Shown piece after piece: positions 1-8,143 of a DNA stretch of 64,000 bases. The notes beneath the pieces were generated by a model. The model was not told the origin of the DNA and searched no databases. It saw only the letters and a program-made list of their open reading frames with translations. The stretch is from Pseudonocardia asaccharolytica DSM 44247 = NBRC 16224 (GTDB lineage: Bacteria; Actinomycetota; Actinomycetes; Mycobacteriales; Pseudonocardiaceae): positions 1 through 64,000 of the forward strand of contig NZ_AUII01000005.1 in the NCBI RefSeq assembly GCF_000423625.1, in the 5' to 3' direction. Every line of letters begins with the position of its first letter. Position 1 is the stretch's first letter. The position numbers were made by a program, and so were the translations under genes.

Positions 1-144
1 AGGGCGAGCTCGACGCCACCCACCGGACCAGCCGGGCCGCTCATGCCACCCGAGACCACCGGCGCGATCAACACCGAAGGTCCCTTACATGAGGGATTGG
101 CCGCGGTGGCGGCCCCGCATCTCGACGGCGCTTTCTGGGATTGA
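1..144 (+). CDS. possible 3' end of an unidentified gene (partial)
   Basis: One frame is open from the left edge for 47 codons and stops at 142-144 with the C-terminus DGAFWD. The residue mix (Ala, Pro, Gly, Leu, few Arg runs) looks more like protein than the other two frames, but no family is recognised. It could be the tail of a plus-strand gene that lies mostly outside the window, or non-coding sequence next to the damaged cupin gene. Confidence 0.25.
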   Translation, partial: RASSTPPTGPAGPLMPPETTGAINTEGPLHEGLAAVAAPHLDGAFWD

Positions 145-219
145 CGGGCGCGCTGGGGTTGGCAGGCACGGCCGTGTTGCTGTCCGCGTACCCCAACAAT
201 CGGGCCCGGCGAGGGCCGG

Positions 220-640
220 GTGATTCCAGGCCCGGAGGGTCTGACGGTCAAGGCGAGCGGCGAGGACACCGGCGGCGCCATCGGTGTCCTGGAAGGAACC
301 ACCCGGCGGACTTCGGCCCGCCTCGACACATCCACCACCGCAGCGACGAGCTGTTCTACGTGCTCGACGGCGAGTTCCAGTTCCTCGTCGGTGAGCAGTT
401 GACCCGGGCCACCGCGGGATCGTTCGTCTTCGTCCCCCGTCGGACCATCCACGCCACCAAGATCGCGGGTCCCGGGGCGGGAAAAGCGATCGTCGTGTTC
501 GTGCCCGGCGGCGAGAAGCGAGCGTTCGACGAGTTCGTCGCGCTGGCCGCGGCGCAGTCGGTGTCCCGGACTTCAGCAGCGACCAGGCGCAAGCCATCGC
601 CCGCAAGTATGGCGCCGAGTTCGTCGGCCCGCCGCTTTGA
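220..640 (+). pseudogene. cupin-domain protein, broken by two frameshifts
   Basis: Three consecutive frames together spell one small cupin protein. The GTG at 220 begins VIPGPEGLTVKASGEDTGG. Near 300 the reading moves to another frame that carries the cupin core, with metal-ligand motif PPRHIHHRSDELFYVL followed by GEFQFLVGE and a second motif around FVFVPRRTIHA. Near 570 it moves again to VPDFSSDQAQAIARKYGAEF, ending at 638-640. No single frame covers more than the core, so the gene cannot make an intact product unless the base calls are wrong. The cupin fold is clear from the HxH...E motif; the substrate is unknown. The neighbouring regulator gene is also broken. Confidence 0.75.
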
Positions 641-696
641 TCCCGCGACGTCGGTGCTCCCACCCTGCCCGGCCGCCCAGGCGCACGCAGGCTCGA

Positions 697-1666
697 TCAG
701 GTGGGGGAGCGCGCAACCCCATTGCTCAGCAGATGGAGCGGTTCGTAGAACTCGGTGTACAGCCTGGCGACGAGCTGGCCGCGGCTAGCGACGCCGACCT
801 TCCCGAAGATCGTCTTGATGTGATCGCGCACGGTGAACGGGGGGAGGAAGAGCTTCCCGGCGATCTCGTTCGTGCCGGCGCCGCGCGCGATCAAGTAGGT
901 GATCTGCTGTTCGCGCTCGGTCAGGTCCCAGGCCGCGGGGAGGATCGGCGCGATGTCCGCGGGGGTGGCGGCCTCGACGACCAGCACGATGTGACCGGAC
1001 GCGCCCTCACCGGGGTGCAGCCGCGAGGCGTGGCACACCAGCCATCGGCCGCGCGGTCCGCCCCGGCTCGGGCGGCGACCACGGCCATCCACGTCGGCAG
1101 CTCGACACCGAGCCCGGTGGGAACCCTGTCGCCGGCCGGAAGCTCGTCCAGCCAGCTCCTGGCCTGCTCGTCGATCGCCACCAGCTCCCGTGATCCGGTG
1201 AACAACAGCACTCCGGGTACGGCGGGGGACCGCTCGGCCCGGTCCCGGCCGTCGGTCGGGCTCGATGCCGCAGGACCTCCCCGAGCGGCGCCGACAGGCC
1301 GGCCATCAGGTCGATCTCGCGCCGGGTGAAGGGCGTCCCCCCGTCGCACCGGAGCAGGGTGACCGCACCCCCCGGGGCCCGATTGACGCGCAACACCGTC
1401 CGCAACTCATCGGCGAACCCGTGCGGTCGCAGGATGGCACGATACCGGGGACTGCGTCGTGGATCGCCGAGTGTCGCCCGCAGGTCGGCGCGCGGGTGAG
1501 GTCGCGGAACAGGTCGACGTCCTCGACGAGGAACTCGTGGCGCCAGTGGTCCGCGCACAGGCCCGGATCGCTGAACGCGATGTCCTCGACCCGGGAGGGC
1601 ATCGTGGGCAACCCGGTCACCGGGCCGGTGGTCAGCCAGACCGCCGCATCGGCAGAGGGTCACCAA
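697..1666 (-). pseudogene. LuxR-type transcriptional regulator, multiply frameshifted
   Basis: A regulator can be pieced together across frames. The N-terminal part includes AAVWLTTGPVTGLP and RVEDIAFSDPGLCADHWRHEF (1500-1640). A middle part includes YRAILRPHGFADELRTVL and DLMAGLSAPLGEVLRH (about 1250-1470). The next segment is PGVLLFTGSRELVAIDEQAR (about 1070-1225). The C-terminal LuxR helix-turn-helix reads LTEREQQITYLIARGAGTNEIAGKLF and TVRDHIKTIFGKVGVASRGQL (720-930). Joining them needs at least three frame changes, and the N-terminus appears shortened: only VTLCR precedes a stop in the next frame. The family normally has an N-terminal sensor-like region of about 300 residues and a C-terminal DNA-binding domain. 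Inactive in this form. Confidence 0.75.
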
Positions 1667-1810
1667 CTCGACCGACTTCGCCTTCCAGGCGGTGGCGTGG
1701 ATCTACGACCACGACGCTGCCCTCACAAGGGTGCGCTCAGCCGACTCACAGGGTCCGGCCAGGGTCATCCCTGATATATCTGCCGGTCACGGCTCATAGC
1801 GTCCACGGAC

Positions 1811-2236
1811 GTGGACACCGTTGCCCCAGCGCCGCCCGCTCCGGCGGTGCCCGCCCGACGGCTGCGCGCCAGCCTCTGGGCCTTACGGGCCCTGCTGACC
1901 GTGCAACTGTTCGCCGTGCTCGCCCTGCCGGTCCTGGCCGGGCTGTTCCTGACCGGCGACGTCGACGCGATCACCGGTCACGGGCTGATCGGCGGCCTCC
2001 TTCCCCTGCTGGGCTTGCTCGTCATCGGCGGGGCGCTGGCCTACGTGCTCGGCGGGCGGGGGCGGCTGTGGGTGCTGCCGGCGGCGGTGGTGCTGTTCCT
2101 GGCCGAGGGGCTCCAGGTGGGGATGGGCTACGCGCGGACGTTGCAGGTGCACATTCCGCTCGGAGCGGCGGTCGTGACGACGGTGGTGCTGCTGGCGATC
2201 TGGGTGTGGTCGCCGTCGGCCCGGAGGCCGCGATGA
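1811..2236 (+). CDS. small four-helix integral membrane protein
   Basis: A 141-residue protein from a GTG start. After a Pro/Ala-rich N-terminus come four hydrophobic segments (roughly residues 25-48, 55-78, 85-102 and 112-135), so it sits in the cytoplasmic membrane. It resembles small uncharacterised actinobacterial membrane proteins, some annotated DUF6220-like, but no catalytic motif is visible. Its TGA overlaps the ATG of the multicopper oxidase (ATGA at 2233-2236), so the two are translationally coupled. That suggests a partner role such as redox or copper handling for the oxidase; this is inference from position only. Confidence 0.75.
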   Translation: MDTVAPAPPAPAVPARRLRASLWALRALLTVQLFAVLALPVLAGLFLTGDVDAITGHGLIGGLLPLLGLLVIGGALAYVLGGRGRLWVLPAAVVLFLAEGLQVGMGYARTLQVHIPLGAAVVTTVVLLAIWVWSPSARRPR

Positions 2237-3786
2237 CCCTCTCACGACGGCGCTTCCTCGGCCTGCTGGGCGGCGCGGCCGCGGTCGCGGGGCTGTCCGG
2301 ATGCGGCGCGCTCGGCCTTGACACTCCCGCCGGGCAGACCGGCGACCCGCTGACCAGCGCCGTTCCGCTGCCCGAGCCATACCGGGTGCCGCTGCCGGCG
2401 CCACCCGTCGCCCGGCCGGCCGGGACCACCGGTGGCGCCGATCTCTACGAGATCACCCAGCGCAGCGCCGCGGTCGAGATCCTGCCCGGGCTGCGCACGA
2501 CGGTCTGGGGCTACGACGGGATCTTCCCCGGCCCGACCCTGGAGACCCGTAGGGGACGGCCCGTCGTCGTCCGGCATCGTAACGAGCTGCCGGTCCCGAC
2601 GGTCGTGCACCTGCACGGCGGGCACACCCCCGCCGAGTCCGACGGCTGGCCGCTCGACCTGGTGCTGCCGGTCGGGGACACGTCGAAGTGGGCCCACGCC
2701 CACAACGGGATGGTCGGGGACATGGCCGCCGGAACGCGCGAGTACCGCTACCCGATGACCCAACGCGCCGCGACGCTCTGGTACCACGACCACCGGATGG
2801 ACTTCACCGGTCCCGCCGTCTACCGCGGACTGGCCGGGATGCACCTTGTCCGGGACGACGTCGAGGACGGGCTGCCGCTGCCCCGCGGCGACCGCGAGCT
2901 GCCGCTGCTGATCTGCGATCGCACGTTCAACGCCGACGGCTCGTTCCGCTACCCCGCGCTGGATCGCTCGCTGCGCACGCTGCCGGGCGTCGAAGACGAC
3001 TGGATGGAGGGCGTCCTCGGGGACGTCGTGCTGGTGAACGGCGCGCCGTGGCCGGTGCACGAGGTCGACGCGGCACGCTACCGGCTGCGCATCCTCAACG
3101 GCGCCAACGCCCGCCGCTTCTCCCTGGTGCTGCAGGTGCCGGGTGGGCCGAACCTGCCGATGACCCAGATCGGGTCTGACGGCGGGCTGCTTGCGGCGCC
3201 GGTGGTGCACCAGCAGATCGACGTCGCCCCGGCCGAGCGCTTCGACGTCGTGGTCGACTTCGACGCGGTGCCGGTGGGCACCGAGGTCACCATGATCAAC
3301 AAACTCGGTACGGGATCGACCCGCGACGTGCTGCGGTTCCGTGTCGTCCGCGCCGCCGCGGACGACAGCCGGGTGCCCGAGCGGCTCGCCGACGTCGAAC
3401 CGCTCGGGCCCGGGCCGGTGCGCCGCGAGTTCGTGTTCACCCGCGGAGCGGTGGGCGACCACCGCGGCTGGACGATCAACGGCCGCAGCTTCGATCCGAA
3501 TGACTCGCTCGCCGACGTCCCGCTCGGGCAGACCGAGGTGTGGCGGTTTCGCACCGACGTCCACCATCCGGTGCACGTGCACCTCGATCAGTTCCAGGTG
3601 CTGCTCCGCAACGGGCGCGGGCCGGGCCGGTTCGACGCCGGCTGGAAGGACACCGTCGACATCCGTCCAGGAGAGATCGTCGACGTCGCCGTGCGGTTCA
3701 CCGACTACCAGGGCAAGTTCGTCATGCACTGCCACAACCTCGAGCATGAGGACATGGCGATGATGGCGACGATCCGAACCATCTGA
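2233..3786 (+). CDS. multicopper oxidase, Tat-exported lipoprotein
   Basis: A 517-residue copper oxidase that couples one-electron oxidation of a substrate to reduction of O2 to water. The N-terminus carries a Tat-like SRRRFLGLLGG motif followed by a lipobox (GLSGC), so export in folded form and lipid anchoring outside the membrane are expected. All copper ligands are visible: HLHGGH at 126-131, WYHDH at 183-187, HPVHVH at 445-450, and MHCHNLEHEDMAM at 498-510 with the type 1 Cys500, His505 and Met510. The substrate is not predictable; cuprous ion, metals or phenolics are options in the family. The ATG at 2233 overlaps the stop of the upstream membrane protein. No copper regulator is adjacent. 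Confidence 0.93.
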   Translation: MTLSRRRFLGLLGGAAAVAGLSGCGALGLDTPAGQTGDPLTSAVPLPEPYRVPLPAPPVARPAGTTGGADLYEITQRSAAVEILPGLRTTVWGYDGIFPGPTLETRRGRPVVVRHRNELPVPTVVHLHGGHTPAESDGWPLDLVLPVGDTSKWAHAHNGMVGDMAAGTREYRYPMTQRAATLWYHDHRMDFTGPAVYRGLAGMHLVRDDVEDGLPLPRGDRELPLLICDRTFNADGSFRYPALDRSLRTLPGVEDDWMEGVLGDVVLVNGAPWPVHEVDAARYRLRILNGANARRFSLVLQVPGGPNLPMTQIGSDGGLLAAPVVHQQIDVAPAERFDVVVDFDAVPVGTEVTMINKLGTGSTRDVLRFRVVRAAADDSRVPERLADVEPLGPGPVRREFVFTRGAVGDHRGWTINGRSFDPNDSLADVPLGQTEVWRFRTDVHHPVHVHLDQFQVLLRNGRGPGRFDAGWKDTVDIRPGEIVDVAVRFTDYQGKFVMHCHNLEHEDMAMMATIRTI

Positions 3787-3830
3787 TCGCTGTTATGCAC
3801 TCACCGGACGACTTGGGCACGATCGCGGTC

Positions 3831-4754
3831 ATGAGTACACAGGAGCAGCCGCTTGCCGGAAAGGTCGCCCTGGTCGCGGGCGCGACCCGCGGGGCAGGGC
3901 GAGGCATCGCGGCGCAGCTCGGCGCGGCGGGCGCGACCGTGTATGCCACCGGACGATCCACCCGGGAACGGCGCTCCGAGTACAACCGGCCCGAGACCAT
4001 CGAGGAGACCGCCGAGCTGGTCACCTCGGCCGGCGGCACCGGCATCGCGGTCCCGGTCGATCACCTCGTGCCCGAGCAGGTCGAGGCGCTCGTCGCGCAG
4101 ATCGACGCGGAGCAGGGCCGGCTCGATATCGTGGTCAACGACATCTTCGGGGGCGACTTCCTAGCGGACTGGAACAAGCCCGTCTGGGAACACTCGCTCG
4201 ACGACGGGCTGCATCTGCTGCGGCTGGCGATCGACACCCATCTGATCACGAGCCGGTTCGCGTTCCCGCTGCTCATCCGTCGTCCCGGCGGGCTCGTCGT
4301 CGAGATCACCGACGGCACCGCCGCCTACAACGCCGAGAACTACCGGCTCAACGTCTACTACGACCTCGCCAAGATCGCGCCGATCCGGTTGGCCCGCAGC
4401 TGGGCCCACGAGCTGGCCGACCACGGCGCGACCGCGGTGGCGCTGACCCCCGGCTGGCTGCGCTCGGAGCTCATGCTCGATCAGTTCGGCGTCACCGAGG
4501 AAACCTGGCGGGACGCGTGCGCGGCGCAGCCGCATTTCGTCATCTCCGAGACCCCGCATTTCGTCGGTCGCGCGGTGGTGGCGCTCGCGGCCGACCCCGA
4601 GCGGGCTCGATGGAACGGAGAGTCGACCTCAAGCGGAGCGCTCGCGCAGATCTACGGCTTCACCGATCTCGACGGCTCCGCCCCCGACGCGTGGCGCTAC
4701 CTCGTCGAGGTGCAGGACCCCGGTAGGCCCGCCGACGCGGCGGGTTATCGCTGA
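3831..4754 (+). CDS. short-chain dehydrogenase/reductase
   Basis: A 307-residue SDR oxidoreductase. The ATG at 3831 is preferred because the SDR fold begins directly after it (LAGKVALVAGATRGAGRGI). The nucleotide-binding glycine motif is GATRGAGRG at 17-25, and ATGRSTRE in the second strand favours NADP(H). The catalytic tyrosine and lysine lie in YYDLAKIAPIRLAR. The sequence resembles the DHRS1-like group, which is longer than classical SDRs and has an extended C-terminal part. The substrate is unknown. It starts 44 bases after the oxidase and ends just before a hairpin shared with the convergent SIS gene. Confidence 0.88.
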   Translation: MSTQEQPLAGKVALVAGATRGAGRGIAAQLGAAGATVYATGRSTRERRSEYNRPETIEETAELVTSAGGTGIAVPVDHLVPEQVEALVAQIDAEQGRLDIVVNDIFGGDFLADWNKPVWEHSLDDGLHLLRLAIDTHLITSRFAFPLLIRRPGGLVVEITDGTAAYNAENYRLNVYYDLAKIAPIRLARSWAHELADHGATAVALTPGWLRSELMLDQFGVTEETWRDACAAQPHFVISETPHFVGRAVVALAADPERARWNGESTSSGALAQIYGFTDLDGSAPDAWRYLVEVQDPGRPADAAGYR

Positions 4755-4763
4755 TCACGAGGC

Positions 4764-4809
4764 CCTGTGAGTGCGTAACAGCGTTAGAACACTGTTACGC
4801 ACTCACAGG
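4764..4809. terminator. hairpin of the repeated GTGAGTGCGTAACAG family, copy 1
   Basis: Two 22-base arms with one mismatch flank an AG loop. The arm core CTGTGAGTGCGTAACAG recurs at 28.1 and 44.4 kb. It lies between convergent genes, and the stop codon of the minus-strand SIS gene (4803-4805) is inside the right arm. There is no T-run, so it would work as an intrinsic bidirectional terminator only by stem strength, or as an mRNA 3' end stabiliser. Confidence 0.7.
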
Positions 4810-5447
4810 CGAGACTGGACGAGTTCCCAGAGCACCTGGTAGACGGTCGTCTGCGCCTCCTGGATGCGGTGCACCGACGCCGAGGGCATGACGAACAGGT
4901 GGTCCAGCTCGCCCCGCTCAGCGGCCTCGGCCATCTCCCCGCCGGAGTAACCGGCCAGCCCGACGGTCAGCATCCCGCGCTCGTGCGCCGCCGCCAGACC
5001 CCGCAGCACGTTCGCCGACCCTCCGCTGGTCGACAACCCGAACGCGATGTCCTCCGGCCGCCCCGCGGCGGCCAGTGGGCGGGCGAACACGACGTCGAAC
5101 CCGACGTCGTTGGCCAGCGCGGTGAGGGTCGCGACGTCACCAGGCAGGGCCACCGCCGGAAGAGGCCGCCGACCGGAGCCCGGATCGAGGCACAGCGACG
5201 CGACGGCCAGTGCGTCCGTGCTCGAGCCGCCGTTGCCGAAGGCGTACAGCCTGCCGCCGCGGGCGAACCGCTCGGCCATCGCGGTCGCGCACCCGGCGAG
5301 CGCCTCGGCCTCGGCCGCGAGCACCTCGGCGCGCAGCCGCTCGATCTCCGCGACCTTCTCCCGGGTCGACCGCGCCACGTCGGCGAGCAGTTCGGCGCGG
5401 TCGGCGGATCCGGCGTGCAGGAAGGGATACAGCGATTCGGTGGTCAT
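4803..5447 (-). CDS. SIS-domain sugar-phosphate isomerase, GmhA-like
   Basis: A 214-residue phosphosugar isomerase-fold protein resembling GmhA (sedoheptulose 7-phosphate isomerase). The sugar-phosphate binding loop GNGGSSTDALA, the STSGGSANVL loop and the VHRIQEAQ segment that carries catalytic residues in GmhA are all present, so the enzyme looks active. An N-terminal helical stretch (residues 20-60) fits the dimerisation helices of the family. Its ATG overlaps the stop of the HypC-like gene (ATGA at 5444-5447), and it is the last gene of a PadR-SIS-HypC-SIS operon. In some actinobacteria such isomerases sit in hydrogenase maturation clusters; no hydrogenase is in the window. Confidence 0.85.
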   Translation of the reverse strand: MTTESLYPFLHAGSADRAELLADVARSTREKVAEIERLRAEVLAAEAEALAGCATAMAERFARGGRLYAFGNGGSSTDALAVASLCLDPGSGRRPLPAVALPGDVATLTALANDVGFDVVFARPLAAAGRPEDIAFGLSTSGGSANVLRGLAAAHERGMLTVGLAGYSGGEMAEAAERGELDHLFVMPSASVHRIQEAQTTVYQVLWELVQSRL

Positions 5448-5674
5448 CGGTCCGCACCTCGCCGCGACACCGCGATCGCCTCCCCGGCGTGCACGAGCAC
5501 GACATCGCCGACGCGCGCGTCCACCAGCGCGACGCTGACCTCCTCCGCAGGCCCGGCACCCGTGTCGACCAGCGCCATGCCGGCCTCGAGCAGCCGGGTC
5601 ACCGTCACCTCGACGGCGGCGTCCGAGCAGGTGAGGCAGGTCGGCCCCGCGCAGGGCTCGCGGGAGGGGATCAT
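5444..5674 (-). CDS. HypC/HupF-like hydrogenase maturation chaperone homologue
   Basis: A 76-residue protein of the HypC/HybG/HupF OB-fold type, recognised from the pattern CLTCSDAAVEVTVTRLL...ALVDARVGDVVLVHAGEAIAV. Classical HypC starts with Met-Cys, the cysteine being essential for delivering the Fe(CN)2CO group. Here the first cysteines come at residues 8, 13 and 16, inside CAGPTCLTC, so the canonical N-terminal Cys2 is absent. The start at 5674 is set by the ATGA overlap with the upstream SIS gene. Both ends are coupled to SIS genes. Whether it still serves a [NiFe]-hydrogenase elsewhere in the genome or has a new role is unknown. Confidence 0.8.
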   Translation of the reverse strand: MIPSREPCAGPTCLTCSDAAVEVTVTRLLEAGMALVDTGAGPAEEVSVALVDARVGDVVLVHAGEAIAVSRRGADR

Positions 5675-6249
5675 GTCAGCACCTCCGGGGCGTCGAGGAA
5701 GACGTGCACGAGCTCCCACAGCACGTGGTAGGCGGTCACGTGGGCCTCGCGCACCACGCGGGTGTCGGTCGAGGGCACGACGATCGCGTGGTCGAGCCCC
5801 GGCGCCCTGGCCATCGTCCCGCCGCTCCCGTCGGCACCGCCACCGAGCAGCGCGACGGTCAACATCCCCCGGCGCGCCGCCTCGGCGAGGGCGTCGGCCA
5901 GCCGCGGCGAGGCCCCGTCCGGGGAGAAGGCGAGCGCGATGTCCTCCGCTCCACCGAACAGCGCCACGGTGGCCGCGGACCCGCCGTCGGGCAGCCCGAA
6001 CGCCGACAGCGCCCGCTTGCCCATGATCACCGGGTGCACGAACTCGACGACGACGTGCGCAGCGTCGGCCGCCGCGGCGCCGGTCCCCATCGCGAGCAGC
6101 CGCCCGCCGCGGTGGAACCGCCGCGCCATCGCGTGGCAGGCGGCGGCCAGTGCGTCGGCGTCAGCGCCCAGCGCGGCGACCGGCGCGGTACGCCGGGCGA
6201 ACGCCGCCGTCACGGTCTCGGCCGTCACCGCGGTCGTGGCAGGGCTCAT
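5671..6249 (-). CDS. divergent SIS-domain protein
   Basis: A 192-residue paralogue of the downstream SIS isomerase with the same overall layout and the same C-terminal helix (AYHVLWELVHVFL against VYQVLWELVQSRL). Its key loops differ: the phosphosugar loop is GTGAAAADAAH rather than GNGGSSTDA, the second loop is SPDGAS rather than STSGGS, and HRIQE is replaced by TRVVRE. It is therefore likely a non-catalytic partner or has changed specificity. It overlaps the end of the PadR gene by 89 bases and the start of the HypC-like gene by 4, so all four genes are probably one transcript. Confidence 0.78.
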   Translation of the reverse strand: MSPATTAVTAETVTAAFARRTAPVAALGADADALAAACHAMARRFHRGGRLLAMGTGAAAADAAHVVVEFVHPVIMGKRALSAFGLPDGGSAATVALFGGAEDIALAFSPDGASPRLADALAEAARRGMLTVALLGGGADGSGGTMARAPGLDHAIVVPSTDTRVVREAHVTAYHVLWELVHVFLDAPEVLT

Positions 6250-6613
6250 CGCCCACCCCCTCGAGTCCGAACCGCCGGTCGGCGGCCACCACCCGGGCGT
6301 ACCGGTCCAGGAAGACGTGCAGGACCTGGTGGATGCGCTCGAGTCCCTGCGCCTGCGCGTCGAGACACGCCACGCCGTCGGCGGTCAGATGGTAGGTCCG
6401 CCGGGCCGGTCCGACCTCGGACGTCTGCCACTCCGAGCGGACCAACCCCTGCCGCTCGAGGCCGCGCAGCGCCCGATAGACGCCGCCCGCATCGCCGTCA
6501 CCGTCGTGCATCGGCCGCAACCGCGCCGCCAGCTCGTAGCCGTGGTCGGGACGTTCCCGCAAGAGCAGCAGCAGACACGGCTGGAGGAAGTTCCTCGGCT
6601 CGAGTTCGGCCAT
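6161..6613 (-). CDS. PadR-family transcriptional regulator
   Basis: A 150-residue protein whose first 100 residues are a PadR winged helix: PRNFLQPCLLLLLRERPDHGYELAARL, then GGVYRALRGLERQGLVRSEWQ and RRTYHLTADGVACL. The C-terminal helix (LERIHQVLHVFLDRYARVV) fits the dimerisation helix. The last 30 residues are Arg/Gly-rich and overlap the next gene in another frame, so they may be poorly conserved. As first gene of the operon it probably controls its own transcript and the SIS/HypC genes. The ligand is unknown. Confidence 0.85.
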   Translation of the reverse strand: MAELEPRNFLQPCLLLLLRERPDHGYELAARLRPMHDGDGDAGGVYRALRGLERQGLVRSEWQTSEVGPARRTYHLTADGVACLDAQAQGLERIHQVLHVFLDRYARVVAADRRFGLEGVGDEPCHDRGDGRDRDGGVRPAYRAGRRAGR

Positions 6614-6716
6614 CGAGAGCCCCCGGGGTCAGCGCTGGTGGACGTCTCGCCCACCCGATGCTTCCACCAGGTGACGGGAATCACAAGGTAGCTGGCGCTT
6701 GCCGTCAGGCCATCGG

Positions 6717-7517
6717 TCAACCGATCCGGACCGGGTCCCCGGTCCGGATCGTCCCGGGCTCCAGGACCTCGAGATACGCCCCGACGCAGGGCAGCATTCC
6801 GAATCCGGGCACGTCCACCTTGTTCTGCGCGATGGGCGCCCGAAGCGCCTGCGGGGCGCGTCCCAGCTCGCCGTGTTCGAGCGTGGGCACCGAGCACCGC
6901 GGGGTCGGCAGGATGCCCCGGGCCCGAACCTCGCCGATCCGGATCTCCCGCCCTACCCAGTCGGTCTCGGCGTAGGCGGCGAAGTCCGGCGGCGTGCTGA
7001 CCACCAGATTGGGCCGGTACCGCAGGGTCTCGACGCCGATGGCGTCCACGGTGCCCGTGGTGACCAGATGCAGCGGTGCGTAGTCGACGAAGGTGGCGCC
7101 CGGGGCGCCCTGCGAGATCTCCAGGAGTTGGTAGTCGACCTCGGCGTCGACGCCGTGCTCCAGCACGTCCTCCGGCGCGGGCCGCTCGACCTCCGCCCCG
7201 GCCGGCCGCTCCCCGGCCAGGTGCACCTTGCGGCCGAGCAGGTCGGAGAGCAACTCGTCGATACCGGGGTCGTCGGCGGTCACCTGACGCCCGTCGGGCA
7301 GCGTGATGGTGACCCCGTCGGGCCCGCGACGCGCCGAGTACGACAGCAGCCCCCGCCACCGCCGTGGGTGCTTGGCGGTGGCGACCCGCCCCGTCTCGAT
7401 GTCGAGCAGGGCGAGCCTGCGGTCGCCCTCGGCCCCGCGCTCGTCGACCGTGAGCGACGAGACGTCCTCGCCGAGCATCGACTTGACCGGATAGCGGCGC
7501 AGCGCTGTGACCTTCAT
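6717..7517 (-). CDS. MOSC-domain protein
   Basis: A 266-residue protein with an N-terminal MOSC_N beta-barrel (KVTALRRYPVKSMLGEDV) and a C-terminal MOSC domain (about residues 120-260). The family cysteine lies in the pattern LPTPRCSVPTLEH. These domains bind molybdenum cofactor in enzymes such as YcbX and YiiM that reduce N-hydroxylated compounds. The DRRLALLDIETGRVATAKHP segment is typical of the family. It stands alone with no redox partner beside it, so the electron donor is unknown. It is separated by about 170 bases from the toxin/immunity-like pair upstream on the same strand. Confidence 0.87.
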   Translation of the reverse strand: MKVTALRRYPVKSMLGEDVSSLTVDERGAEGDRRLALLDIETGRVATAKHPRRWRGLLSYSARRGPDGVTITLPDGRQVTADDPGIDELLSDLLGRKVHLAGERPAGAEVERPAPEDVLEHGVDAEVDYQLLEISQGAPGATFVDYAPLHLVTTGTVDAIGVETLRYRPNLVVSTPPDFAAYAETDWVGREIRIGEVRARGILPTPRCSVPTLEHGELGRAPQALRAPIAQNKVDVPGFGMLPCVGAYLEVLEPGTIRTGDPVRIG

Positions 7518-7687
7518 CCGTACTCCTCACGCACCATCGCGGGCCGGCGGCCGGACACCGCCGACCGGGTTCACCCGAACGAACAGACCCCCGCGGAACC
7601 TACCGACCGTGACGCCGGTGGCGCGAGACCAGCGGCCGGACCGATCCGTGTGGTGGCCGGTGCGATGACCGTGCCGCAGGCGGTGAA

Positions 7688-8143
7688 TCAGCCGGTGGGC
7701 GGATCGGCGAACCATCCGAACTCGCCCTCCCCGTAGTCCGGGGGCGGTGGCTCGGGGCCCTTCTCCACGAAGAACTCGACGTCCCCGTCATCGGTCCGCC
7801 GAAAACCCAGCCGATGCACCAGATTTCCGCAGTCCCCGGAAATGCTGCCCAACGCCCCCATCGCGTGGATCTGCGTCATCGAGAGGGCTTCCGCCACTGG
7901 ATTTGGATAGTGCGCATAGTACCGGCGGCCCTGTGATTCCAGATACTCGCGCAGCAGATCCGCGGGAAGGCCGAACACGGGTGTATCTCTGAAGTGACCC
8001 TCGATGTCCGAGCCGACCTCCAGGCTCTCGGTCGATCCGATGGGGGTGAAGGTGAACCCGTCCCTTTCCAGGAATCGCAGCAGCTCCGACCTAAGGAACT
8101 GAGGATCGGACATGTCGACGTCGATCATTTGAACCTCGCTCAT
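7688..8143 (-). CDS. hypothetical acidic protein, possible immunity protein
   Basis: A 151-residue acidic protein with no signal peptide and no family I can name. It has an N-terminal helical part (QFLRSELLRFLERDGF), a central LPADLLREYLESQGRRYYAHYPNP segment and a C-terminal tail rich in Pro, Gly and acidic residues ending EFGWFADPP. Its ATG overlaps the stop of the secreted toxin-like gene (ATGA at 8140-8143). The small acidic cytoplasmic product coupled to a secreted toxin-like gene is the usual layout of toxin and immunity genes. The immunity role is inference from context. Confidence 0.6.
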   Translation of the reverse strand: MSEVQMIDVDMSDPQFLRSELLRFLERDGFTFTPIGSTESLEVGSDIEGHFRDTPVFGLPADLLREYLESQGRRYYAHYPNPVAEALSMTQIHAMGALGSISGDCGNLVHRLGFRRTDDGDVEFFVEKGPEPPPPDYGEGEFGWFADPPTG

